Shown piece after piece: positions 35,876-44,398 of a stretch of DNA of 64,000 nt (the first letter of the stretch is position 1; each line of letters opens with the position of its first letter). The translations under genes were made by a program, and so were the position numbers. The stretch spans positions 62,001 to 126,000 of the forward strand of contig JAQUWH010000002.1 of NCBI GenBank assembly GCA_028692955.1, in the 5' to 3' direction. The notes beneath the pieces are model-generated. The model searched no databases and was not told the origin of the DNA. It saw nothing but the letters and a program-made list of their open reading frames with translations. The DNA comes from Clostridia bacterium (GTDB lineage: Bacteria; Bacillota; Clostridia; TANB77; CAG-465).

Positions 35876-36625
35876 ATGTTACAAACTATAATGGGACAAG
35901 CACGTCGTGCAATAGATGATTTTAATATGATTGACGAAGGAGATAAAATAGCCATTGGGCTTAGTGGTGGTAAAGATAGTTTAACCATGCTTCATGCCCT
36001 CTATTATTTAAGAAAATATTATCCTAAAAAATTTGATATTATGGCCATTACCATTCACCCAGGAAGTGATACCTTTAAAACAGATGAATTAGAAAAACTT
36101 TGCAAAGAGTTAGGCATTGAATATATTGTCTATCAATCTAATATAGCAGAAGTTGTCTTTGATATCCGTAAAGAAAAAAATCCCTGTTCTCTATGTGCTA
36201 ATATGAGAAGGGGAATGTTAAATAGTATAGCCATTGAAAATGGTTGTACAAAAATTGCTCTTGCTCACCATAGCGATGATGCAATAGAAACATTACTGAT
36301 GAGCATCCTTTTAAATGGCAAAATACATACTTTTGCACCTGTTACTTATTTAAGTCGCAGTGATGTAAAAGTCATACGTCCTTTCATTTACGTTAGTGAA
36401 AAAGATATACGAATTACAGCAAGAAAAAATAACTACCCTGTCGTTGGTAAATGTTGTCCAAGAGATGGATTTACAAAACGTGAATATATGAAAGACTTAA
36501 TTGCTTCGTTAAATAAAGATATTCCAAAAGTTAAAGAACATATTATGGGAGCTATTAAGCGTTCTGATATCCAAGGTTGGAAACAACAAGACCCCAAAAT
36601 TGAAGAAGATGACAACGAAATATAA
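35876..36625 (+). CDS. TtcA-like tRNA thiolation ATPase (PP-loop)
   Basis: 249 residues. The ATP pyrophosphatase loop SGGKDS (about 30-35) and the paired cysteines CSLC (about 104-107), plus the later GKCCPRDG, match the TtcA/TilS-like group in which cysteines hold an iron-sulfur cluster for 2-thiocytidine formation in tRNA. HHSDDAIETLLM is the typical follow-on motif. AAAGGA lies 7 nt before the ATG at 35876. An ATG two codons earlier is too close to it. Monocistronic, with its own promoter and a following hairpin. The modified base is inferred from the family only. Confidence 0.85.
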   Translation: MLQTIMGQARRAIDDFNMIDEGDKIAIGLSGGKDSLTMLHALYYLRKYYPKKFDIMAITIHPGSDTFKTDELEKLCKELGIEYIVYQSNIAEVVFDIRKEKNPCSLCANMRRGMLNSIAIENGCTKIALAHHSDDAIETLLMSILLNGKIHTFAPVTYLSRSDVKVIRPFIYVSEKDIRITARKNNYPVVGKCCPRDGFTKREYMKDLIASLNKDIPKVKEHIMGAIKRSDIQGWKQQDPKIEEDDNEI

Positions 36626-36664
36626 AACAACAATATGAATTATTATATATAATTGATTTTAAAA

Positions 36665-36693
36665 AATAGAAACGAATTCCATTCGTTTCTATT
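36665..36693. terminator. Hairpin between convergent genes
   Basis: AATAGAAACGAAT (36665-36677) pairs perfectly with ATTCGTTTCTATT (36681-36693) over 3 nt. On the minus strand A/T-rich sequence (TTTTTTAAAAT) follows, and on the plus strand TTCCATG, so it best serves the minus-strand gene ending at 36725. Confidence 0.65.
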
Positions 36694-36724
36694 TCCATGA
36701 TTAGTTGTTATAATTACATTATAG

Positions 36725-38212
36725 TTAAATATTATCTTTATTGTCATTATTTTCTTCAAGGCTATCAAGGTTTAAATGAAGATTGATATTTTTATAATCG
36801 TTATTGCCATCATTATCTGTAAGTGTATTGTCTTCTTCTATATTTGTTATATCTTCTATATTTCCTATATTTAATTCGATTTTTTCTTCTTGCACTTCTT
36901 CTTTGCTTGTCATATTAAGCTCTTCATCTCTTGGTTCTTCTTCCACTATTTTGTTGGCAATAAAAGCACCTGATCTACCTCTTGCTATTTTTTCCTCATT
37001 ATTACTTTCCTTATTTGGTTTATATTGATAATCTTTTCCCTTATTTAATTTTCTGTATAAATAAATAATTTGGATAAATTCAACAATTACAAAAACATAC
37101 ATTAAAACTAGTAAGGCATTATTTTTTACTGCAGAAACAATTTTATCAAATAATGATGTTGGTTTTTCTTTAGTTACCAATGGTATATCGTCATTATCAT
37201 CGTTACCATTTAAAGCTGCTACTGTTTCCTCTTTTACAACTTTTATTTTGTATTCTTTTGTAGTACTTCCATCAGCAGATGTTACTTTTATAACAATATT
37301 GTTTTCACCAACTATTAATTTATCATTTCCGGTAATTTCAACTTTTGCTGCTTCAATTTCAGGGAAAGTTAATATTTTCAAGCTTTCTACCTCTGCACCT
37401 ACTGTACCACAATCATATTCTAGAATTTCTTTTGAAAATTCTGGTGATAATTTTGCATTTTCAACAATTAGGTTTTCAAGATAAGAATTTGCTTTTTCAG
37501 GGTCAGCAGATTTTGTCACTACAATGGTATAAGTTCTTTTTGAACCATTCTCTGCTGTCACTGTAATGTATACATTGTTATCTCCGTTTTTTAGATTAGT
37601 ATTACCTGAAACATAAGCTGTTGCTTTTCCATGTTCCGGTGTAGCTGTTACTTTAATACTACCTACATCTTTTCCCACATTTAAAGAATAAGTTGTTTTA
37701 CTTTTATTAAAGTTTGGTGTTAACCCCTCATAGTTAACTTGTAATACTTTTAAATAATTATTATTACTTTTGGTCGCCGTATTATTGTTATTTCCTTGGT
37801 TGTTATTGCTATTGTTATTATCTACTGGTGGTGCTACTGGATTTGTTGCAGTAATTGTAACTTGTTTGCTACCTGTTACATCATTTAAATCAGAATCAGC
37901 TACATCAGTAGCAGTTACTGTTATTGTCGCAGTCCCAGCAGATTTTGTTGTAACGGTTACTTTACCAGAACCATCTACAAATATACTTCCCGTTGACACA
38001 GTAGCAACACCAGTATTGGAAGAAGCTACGCTAAATTTTCCAGCACATGAATTTGTTGATATCGTAATCGTAACAGTTCCTCCCACTGTAACAGAGCCTG
38101 CTGATGAACTAACTGAAAAGCTGCCTGCAGCAAATACAAAATTCGACAAGAAAGTTGCAATTACCAATAGACAAAAAGCTGATATCGTCTTTTTAAATTT
38201 CATAAGTTTCAT
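36725..38212 (-). CDS. Cell-surface protein with Ig-like (Big2) and cadherin-like domains and a cytoplasmic tail
   Basis: 495 residues. The signal peptide ends near FVFAAGS (about 29). A Big2-like domain (30-125) shows NTGVATVSTGSIF and AGTATITVTATD. An Asn-rich linker follows, then two cadherin-like beta-sandwich modules (LKVLQVNYEGLTPNFNKSKTTYSL; LENLIVENAKLSPEFSKEI). A membrane helix near 365-385 (ALLVLMYVFVIVEFIQIIYLY) and a roughly 100-residue acidic cytoplasmic tail end the protein. It lies 10 nt after the glucosaminidase/dockerin gene, so the two are co-transcribed. It may be a membrane-held adhesin or a scaffold that senses the wall. Confidence 0.72.
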   Translation of the reverse strand: MKLMKFKKTISAFCLLVIATFLSNFVFAAGSFSVSSSAGSVTVGGTVTITISTNSCAGKFSVASSNTGVATVSTGSIFVDGSGKVTVTTKSAGTATITVTATDVADSDLNDVTGSKQVTITATNPVAPPVDNNNSNNNQGNNNNTATKSNNNYLKVLQVNYEGLTPNFNKSKTTYSLNVGKDVGSIKVTATPEHGKATAYVSGNTNLKNGDNNVYITVTAENGSKRTYTIVVTKSADPEKANSYLENLIVENAKLSPEFSKEILEYDCGTVGAEVESLKILTFPEIEAAKVEITGNDKLIVGENNIVIKVTSADGSTTKEYKIKVVKEETVAALNGNDDNDDIPLVTKEKPTSLFDKIVSAVKNNALLVLMYVFVIVEFIQIIYLYRKLNKGKDYQYKPNKESNNEEKIARGRSGAFIANKIVEEEPRDEELNMTSKEEVQEEKIELNIGNIEDITNIEEDNTLTDNDGNNDYKNINLHLNLDSLEENNDNKDNI

Positions 38213-38222
38213 ATTTTCCCCC

Positions 38223-40475
38223 TTATTTTTGTTCTATAAAATTAATTTCCATGATATGATTTTTGACAACCATATAATCCTTCGAACTAATTTCATTATC
38301 ACCATTTAGATTAGCAGACTTAAAGTATACTCCCTCTAATAGGCTTGTTTCCATTATATGATTCTTAATACTCATATAGTCCTTTGATGTGATAGCACCA
38401 TCACCATTCACATCGCCATATATGATAATGTTGTATTCATGAATGATTTTTCCATCTGCATTCGTTGCTATAACCTTTGTTCCAGTTCCCACTAAACTAT
38501 CATCATTTAATTCTTTTCCATCTTTATCTTTTAGTGTAATGTTAAGTTTTGACACAAATTTATCTTTTATATCTGCTAATTTTGTTCCAGGATTAATTTT
38601 TGAAACTGTATTCGTTGTTTCATTATACGTTAAACTATTGTCTATATGAATTTCATTATCTTTGATTTCAACAACTGATATATTAGCTGTTACTGTTTTT
38701 CCACCATCTACTGTTTTGAAAGTAATAGTAGTGTTCCCAACATTTTTAGCAACTATTTTTCCATCTTTATATTCTGCTATATTAGTATCTTTTATTTCTA
38801 CTGTGTATTCTTTATTCACTGCATTTTCTGGTGATATCGTTGGTAATAATTCAACACTTTCGCCTTTTATTACTTTATATTCTGATTTTGGTAAAGTAAT
38901 ATTTTCTACACTAAAATCAACAGTTATTTTACAAGTTGCAGTTTTACCTTGATCTTTTGTCTTAACAGTGATGATTGCCTCTCCACCATTTTTTGCTATA
39001 ACTTTACCGTTACCATCAACCGTTGCAACATTTGGATTGTCAGAAGTATATTCTACTTCTTTGTTATTGGCAGTTTGTGGTTCAATGCTTGCTTCCAATT
39101 TTAGTTCTTCTCCACTTTTCATTCTTTTTTCAGTTACATTTAATTTAACATTATCTACTTTTACATAAGTATCAATGTCCCTTGTTCCATCTCTAAAGAC
39201 ATAGCCTTCCATACCATTATCTAGTCTTACTTTATCCCATTGTGTATTCATACTCTTTGCAATTCTTGTCATTTGTGTTCCATTTGTTAGAGCAGTAATA
39301 ACGCTAAAGTTAGTTCCAGGTCCTGTTCTTACATTAAGACCTGTTGATGAGTCAACAGCAATTCTTGTGTTATCATCAACGTAATTATCCTCTGGTATTT
39401 CAGGATTTCCGGGATATGGCGCTACATGTGTTGGCATATTATTAAATACTGGTATTTTAAACTCATAAGTCTCGTTTAGCAATCCTGCTTTTTCATAAGC
39501 TCTTTTTGTCATAATCGATTCACTTGTTGGTGCTATAATATTTTGCATATATTGTGAGCCATAAAGTACAAGAGCATTTCCTTCATTGTTAACGTCCCAT
39601 TTTTGGAAATAAGTTGTATTTTGTCCCCATTTAATCCAGTTATTTCTTAAGGCATCTACACCACCATCAATAGAAGCTTCAGGGGTTGTCCAGCCTTTTC
39701 CACTAGCATAGCTTAATCCATTTGCTATTGCTCCATTTCCATCTCCATTAGCAGATGCTCCAATATTAAAGAAATTATATAATCCCTCTAATCCAGGGTA
39801 TGAACCATTAATCGACTGATTATATATGATGTCACCACCAGTTTCTTGTTTGATTCTAGAAGCAATATGAGTGGCACTGACATTATATTTTTGTGCTTTT
39901 TCTAATATAATCTGTGAATATGTTTTATTCATTGCAACCATATTTCCAGCCTTTTTATACTCACTTCTTTGATACATAGAGGTTCCATATAACACTTTTT
40001 CAATTGCCTCTTGATTATGAGCAGTACTACTATAATTTAGTGTTTCAAATTGGAATACTTCTTCTTCTGTTAAATGATTCCTTGGGTCAATCATATATTT
40101 GACAGCTTCTTTTGACGCTGTAACAAAATAACCATCTTGATAGTAATTTTTGCCGTCTTTTTTCCATTCTGGTCCATATTTATCTGGTACTAAACTAATT
40201 TTATCACTCACATCATAAGTTTCATGAGTAATAACCTCATTCCAATCAAGTCCTGTATAGACAGCTTTAAATACCCAGTTTGGGTGTTTTGCTTTCAATG
40301 CCTCTATATACGGTTTATAGCTTTCTGGAAAATCATCTCTTGTTTGAGAAATCGGAAAGTTTTCCTTATCATAACGTTTCGCGTATGTAAAGCCTGTCGC
40401 ATTCATTATCATCGACAAAGCTAAAATAGAACCAATAAATAATTTACTTTTTCTACCTTTATTTTCATATTTCAT
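38223..40475 (-). CDS. Secreted glucosaminidase with SH3b, Big2 repeats and dockerin
   Basis: 750 residues. Signal peptide (LFIGSILALSMIMNATGFTYA) is followed by a GH73-like N-acetylglucosaminidase region (about 40-330, with ASRIKQETGGD and EGLYNFFNIGA). A bacterial SH3 domain comes next (GLNVRTGPGTNFSVI, about 375-430), then two Big2-like domains (NVATVDGNGKVIAKNGGEAI; IAEYKDGKIVAKNVGNTTI), and a C-terminal type I dockerin pair (DVNGDGAITSKDYM and NLNGDNEISSKDYM). It should hydrolyse glycan strands of peptidoglycan. The dockerin predicts binding to a cohesin, but none is visible in this window. It leads the operon with the Big2/cadherin-like membrane protein. Confidence 0.85.
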   Translation of the reverse strand: MKYENKGRKSKLFIGSILALSMIMNATGFTYAKRYDKENFPISQTRDDFPESYKPYIEALKAKHPNWVFKAVYTGLDWNEVITHETYDVSDKISLVPDKYGPEWKKDGKNYYQDGYFVTASKEAVKYMIDPRNHLTEEEVFQFETLNYSSTAHNQEAIEKVLYGTSMYQRSEYKKAGNMVAMNKTYSQIILEKAQKYNVSATHIASRIKQETGGDIIYNQSINGSYPGLEGLYNFFNIGASANGDGNGAIANGLSYASGKGWTTPEASIDGGVDALRNNWIKWGQNTTYFQKWDVNNEGNALVLYGSQYMQNIIAPTSESIMTKRAYEKAGLLNETYEFKIPVFNNMPTHVAPYPGNPEIPEDNYVDDNTRIAVDSSTGLNVRTGPGTNFSVITALTNGTQMTRIAKSMNTQWDKVRLDNGMEGYVFRDGTRDIDTYVKVDNVKLNVTEKRMKSGEELKLEASIEPQTANNKEVEYTSDNPNVATVDGNGKVIAKNGGEAIITVKTKDQGKTATCKITVDFSVENITLPKSEYKVIKGESVELLPTISPENAVNKEYTVEIKDTNIAEYKDGKIVAKNVGNTTITFKTVDGGKTVTANISVVEIKDNEIHIDNSLTYNETTNTVSKINPGTKLADIKDKFVSKLNITLKDKDGKELNDDSLVGTGTKVIATNADGKIIHEYNIIIYGDVNGDGAITSKDYMSIKNHIMETSLLEGVYFKSANLNGDNEISSKDYMVVKNHIMEINFIEQK

Positions 40476-40611
40476 TTTTATACCTCTTATTTTTTAAAAA
40501 TTACATCTATTCATCATAAATTATATCACAAAACATAACAATGTCAAAGACTTTGCCATACTTTTTTATAATATTTTGTCGGCAATAAAAAAGATAAAAA
40601 CAAATAGGATA

Positions 40612-40655
40612 ACAAAAAAATTTCCATGATACTTTTATGTTATCATAGAAATTTT
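40612..40655 (-). terminator. Terminator of the three-gene pilin-like cluster
   Basis: AAATTTCCATGATA (40618-40631) pairs with TATCATAGAAATTT (40641-40654) with one mismatch. On the minus strand it is followed by TTTTGTT. It lies 35 nt after the paralogue 3 stop. Confidence 0.82.
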
Positions 40656-40689
40656 ACTTTTATATCACTATCTTTAATTTTTCATCTTC

Positions 40690-42474
40690 TTAAAGTGCAC
40701 CCCAAACAATAAGCACCGGGCGAAAACCGTAATTTGCAATAGTACTGCCGCTAACTGACTCAGATGCAAAGACACCGGCACTCGAAATATCGCTGAAATC
40801 GCCACCACGGACGAACCAAGGACGAGACGCATGACCTACTAACATATAATCTCCATTCCATCCGCTTGCAACTTGACTTCCGCTTGCTGAATCTCTTGCT
40901 GTATCTTGAAGCCAAGCCCAATTTCTAGCCCCTGATGTAAATATTCCCAAATAACTATTCCTATTAGATGTCTCCCACAGTGCATCTCCCTTTTTACTTT
41001 CAAAGTTTTGATATGTTGCAGCAGTTAGTCTTTTTCTGATAATATTTTGTGATTCTGCATTTCCTGAATTCCAAAGAGTCATTCCTCCTGGACCATAATA
41101 TGCCCCGCCCTCTCTTTCTTCTTCACCTGGTGTATAAATATCATAATACTTTTTGTATTCATTCTTTATCTTGTTATTTTCTACATGTTCTGATTTTGCT
41201 AATCCTACATTTGAACTCCCATTATCTATTAATGATGCTGTATATTCCAATGCTCCACCTGCCATGTCATATACCCCAGTTATATTTCCTGTTGTACTTG
41301 CTTTTACTCCATTTACTGTATTATATTTTGAAAGTCCTACATTTCCTTCTGATAATGGGCCACTATCTTTACTTGCTCCTGCATATCCAGTCTTTAATTT
41401 ATATAATCCTTCTGTCCAATCTCCATATGGATTTACCCATGGTTCTTCTCCATATATACTTTGACATAGGTATGCTACTGCTCCCCATTCTATATTTTTC
41501 ATTTGATGTGTATCTACATTACTATCTATTCCTACGCTTCCGCCACTACTTGTCATATTCATACTTACTGTTTGCATATTTCCTATTACTATATTTCTCC
41601 AGCTATATACATCTGGCAATACTCTTACTTGTAAATCTGTAGTATTTCCTCCTCCTGTATATCCTGATCCGTCTACTTTCTTTGGATCTGAACTACTTGC
41701 TTCATACTTTGCTACCCATATTCCACTTAGTTGTGTTTCTCCAAAGGTAAATGCTGGATGTACAGTATATCCTTCTATACTACTTCCATCACTTGCTACA
41801 TTACTTGTTCCACTTAAAAATTTGATGTTAATTTGTTCTGCTGTTGTTGTATGAGGATTATCTATTTTGTACGCATATCTTGGTATCCATACCCAATATG
41901 CCTTATTTCCATTATTATTTGTGTAGATATTTGCCCATTTCTTATTTGCATAGTCATACCAGCTTGTATCCTGATCAGCTGCTGTTATTTCCATTTCACT
42001 TTCTACATTATTTGTATTCCATTTTATTGCTTTTGTTGTAGCGGATGGTAAATATAATAGGTTTGGTTTGTTATATTTTACTCCACCTACTTCTACTGTA
42101 TCTACTTTTCCTACTAGCTCTGCTACTATTTGTGCCTTCTTTGTATCTGATCCTATATATACAATTTTTCCTTGTTCCACTTTTAACTCACTATCATATT
42201 GAGTCACTTCTGGTACATAATCCGATACTTTTCCATTCATACCTGTTATATTGAATGTTCCGTCATTTTTTGCAAGTTCATTTAAGGCATGTAAGTTTAA
42301 TTGTTCACTAATACTTGCTACATCATTTCTAAATGTTGCCTCTTTAGCATTTTCTACTGGATTGTTATTATTTAGTGTAAGTATCACCGCAGCTGCCAAT
42401 ACTATCACCACTATTATCGTTATGACTAACGTGATGAGACTGATACCTCTCTTTGCATTTTCCTTTGTTATCAT
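40690..42474 (-). CDS. Pilin-like surface protein with FGE-like variable C-terminal domain, paralogue 3
   Basis: 594 residues, last gene of the distal cluster, 40 nt after paralogue 4. The same prepilin-like helix (GISLITLVITIIVVIVLAAA) and NNNNPVENAKEATF follow a short basic tip. It differs at stalk positions (LHALNELAKNDGTFNI) and has GGALEY where the others have GGAWEY. The C-terminus ends VLIVWGAL instead of VLVVGGTL. The variable part reads DISSAGVFASESVSG. Ribosome binding site AGGAGG lies before the ATG. Terminator directly downstream. Same inferred role as paralogue 1. Confidence 0.8.
   Translation of the reverse strand: MITKENAKRGISLITLVITIIVVIVLAAAVILTLNNNNPVENAKEATFRNDVASISEQLNLHALNELAKNDGTFNITGMNGKVSDYVPEVTQYDSELKVEQGKIVYIGSDTKKAQIVAELVGKVDTVEVGGVKYNKPNLLYLPSATTKAIKWNTNNVESEMEITAADQDTSWYDYANKKWANIYTNNNGNKAYWVWIPRYAYKIDNPHTTTAEQINIKFLSGTSNVASDGSSIEGYTVHPAFTFGETQLSGIWVAKYEASSSDPKKVDGSGYTGGGNTTDLQVRVLPDVYSWRNIVIGNMQTVSMNMTSSGGSVGIDSNVDTHQMKNIEWGAVAYLCQSIYGEEPWVNPYGDWTEGLYKLKTGYAGASKDSGPLSEGNVGLSKYNTVNGVKASTTGNITGVYDMAGGALEYTASLIDNGSSNVGLAKSEHVENNKIKNEYKKYYDIYTPGEEEREGGAYYGPGGMTLWNSGNAESQNIIRKRLTAATYQNFESKKGDALWETSNRNSYLGIFTSGARNWAWLQDTARDSASGSQVASGWNGDYMLVGHASRPWFVRGGDFSDISSAGVFASESVSGSTIANYGFRPVLIVWGAL
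40705..40836 (-). other. Candidate DGR variable region of paralogue 3
   Basis: Third copy of the 132-bp block. Variable codons include CGT after HAS, GAT in the RGG-x-F position, GAT and ATT after F-S, and GTT, AGC, AGT and AAT before GFRP. One variable codon is GAG, which breaks the T/C-ending rule that the rest follow. Confidence 0.6.
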
Positions 42475-42514
42475 TTATTAAATCCTCCTTGAAACAAGTT
42501 ATTTATTATTATAT

Positions 42515-44299
42515 TTACAGTCTGTCACCCACAACAAGCACCGGGCGAAAACCGTCGGCCGTGGCAGTGCCGCCGTAGTACGGATAAGATGCAAATACAC
42601 CGGCACCCGAACTCTGGTTGAAACCTCCACCACGTTGAATCCAAGGAAGAGATGCATGACCCACTAACACGTAATCTTCATTACATCCTATTGCACGTTG
42701 ACCTCCATTTGCTGAATCCCTTGCTGTATCTTGAAGCCATTGCCAGTCACCAGTTCCTGCTGTATATCTCCCATAATAACTATGTCCATTAGATGTTTCC
42801 CACAGTGCATCCCCTTTTTTACTTTCAAAATTTTGATATGTTGCTGCAGTTAGTCTTTTTCTAATAATATTTTGTGATTCTGCATTTCCCGAGTCCCAAA
42901 GTTTTGCTCCTCCTGAGCCATAATATGCTCCACCTTCTCTTTCTTCTTCTCCTGGTGTATAAATATCATAATACTTTTTATATTCATCCTTTATCTTGTT
43001 ATTTTCTACATGTTCTGATTTTGCTAATCCTATATTTGAATTTCCATTATTTAATACAGCTGCTACATATTCCCATGCTCCTCCTGCCATATCATATACC
43101 CCAGTTATATTTCCTGTTGTACTTGCTTTTACTCCATTTACTGTGTTATATTTTGCTAAATTTGCATTTCCTTCTACTAATCCGCCTGTATCTTTGCTTG
43201 CTCCGGCATATCCTGTTTTTAGCTTATATGATCCTGCAGTCCAATCTCCATATGGATTATTCCATGGTTCTTCTCCATAGATACTTTGACACAAATATGC
43301 TACTGCTCCCCATTCAATATTTTTCATTTGATGTATATCTACATTACTCTCTGTTCCTACACTTCCATTACTACTTGTCATATTCATACTAACTGTTTGC
43401 ATATTTCCTATTGCTATATTTCTCCAACTATATACATCTGGTAACACTCTTACTTGTAATCCTGTAGTATTTCCTCCTCCTGTATATCCTGAGCCATCTA
43501 CTTTATTTGGATCAGAACTACTTGCTTCATACTTTGCTACCCATATTCCACTTAGTTGTGTTTCTCCAAATGTAAATGCTGGATGTACTGTATATCCTTC
43601 TAGACTACTTCCATCACTTGCTACATTACTTGTTCCACTTAAAAATTTGATGTTGATTTTCTCTGCTGTTGTTGTGTGAGGATTGTCTATCTTGTACGCA
43701 TATCTTGGTATCCATACCCAATATGCTTTGTTTCCATTATTATTTGTGTATATATTTGCCCATTTCTTTTGTGCATAGTCATACCAACTTGTATCTTTAT
43801 CTGCTGTTGTTATTTCCATTTCACTTTCTACGTTACTTGCATCCCATCTTACTGCTTTTGTTGTAGAGGATGGTAAATACATTAAATTGGGTTTGTTATA
43901 CTTTAATCCACCCACTTCTACTGTATCTACTTTTCCTACTAACTCTGCTACTATTTGTGCTTTTTTTCTATCTGATCCTATATATACTAGTTTTCCTTGT
44001 TCTACTTTTAACTCACTATCATATTGAGTCACTCCTGGTATATAATCTGATACTTTTCCGTTCATACTTGTTATATCAAATGTTCCTTCGTTTTTAGCAA
44101 GTTCATTTAGAGCGTATAGATTTAATTGCTCATTAATACTTGCTACATCACTTCTAAAAGTTGCCTCTTTAGCATTTTCTACTGGATTGTTGTTATTTAA
44201 TGTCAGTATTACTGCAGCTGCCAATATGATCACTACGATTATCGTTATGACTAACGTGATAAGACTGATACCTCTCTTTACATTTTCCTTTGTTTTCAT
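42515..44299 (-). CDS. Pilin-like surface protein with FGE-like variable C-terminal domain, paralogue 4
   Basis: 594 residues with the same N-terminal helix and FGE-like domain. Its 5' untranslated sequence (about 60 nt, including GTAAACAAATAATTG) is almost identical to that of paralogue 1, so these two, although 41 kb apart, share a recent duplication. Differences: the first stretch of the variable part has GQRAIGCNEDYV, the tail has QSSGAGVFASYPYYGG, and the end is VVGDRL with a diverged 3' flank. A cysteine replaces the Trp found in the others at the GWN position. It lies between paralogue 5 (99 nt upstream) and paralogue 3. Function inferred as for paralogue 1. Confidence 0.8.
   Translation of the reverse strand: MKTKENVKRGISLITLVITIIVVIILAAAVILTLNNNNPVENAKEATFRSDVASINEQLNLYALNELAKNEGTFDITSMNGKVSDYIPGVTQYDSELKVEQGKLVYIGSDRKKAQIVAELVGKVDTVEVGGLKYNKPNLMYLPSSTTKAVRWDASNVESEMEITTADKDTSWYDYAQKKWANIYTNNNGNKAYWVWIPRYAYKIDNPHTTTAEKINIKFLSGTSNVASDGSSLEGYTVHPAFTFGETQLSGIWVAKYEASSSDPNKVDGSGYTGGGNTTGLQVRVLPDVYSWRNIAIGNMQTVSMNMTSSNGSVGTESNVDIHQMKNIEWGAVAYLCQSIYGEEPWNNPYGDWTAGSYKLKTGYAGASKDTGGLVEGNANLAKYNTVNGVKASTTGNITGVYDMAGGAWEYVAAVLNNGNSNIGLAKSEHVENNKIKDEYKKYYDIYTPGEEEREGGAYYGSGGAKLWDSGNAESQNIIRKRLTAATYQNFESKKGDALWETSNGHSYYGRYTAGTGDWQWLQDTARDSANGGQRAIGCNEDYVLVGHASLPWIQRGGGFNQSSGAGVFASYPYYGGTATADGFRPVLVVGDRL
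42530..42661 (-). other. Candidate DGR variable region of paralogue 4
   Basis: Fourth copy of the 132-bp block. Variable codons include CTT after HAS, AGT and GGT after the F-N pair, TAT, TAC, TAC and GGC after VFAS, and GCC, GCC and GAC before GFRP. The neighbouring Ser of the framework is AAC here against AGC elsewhere, an A/G difference at a candidate template adenine. Confidence 0.6.
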
Positions 44300-44398
44300 T
44301 CATCAATTCCTCCGATTTATAAATTAAACAATTATTTGTTTACAATTTTAAAAATATATTTTAACTATACAAACTAGTACCAGAATCCAGCGCCACTC

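Noticed and set aside
44344-44398. Intergenic sequence between paralogues 5 and 4 as a possible DGR template repeat
   Set aside because: It does not resemble the variable block. No non-coding copy of the GHAS-to-VLVV sequence was found anywhere in the window.
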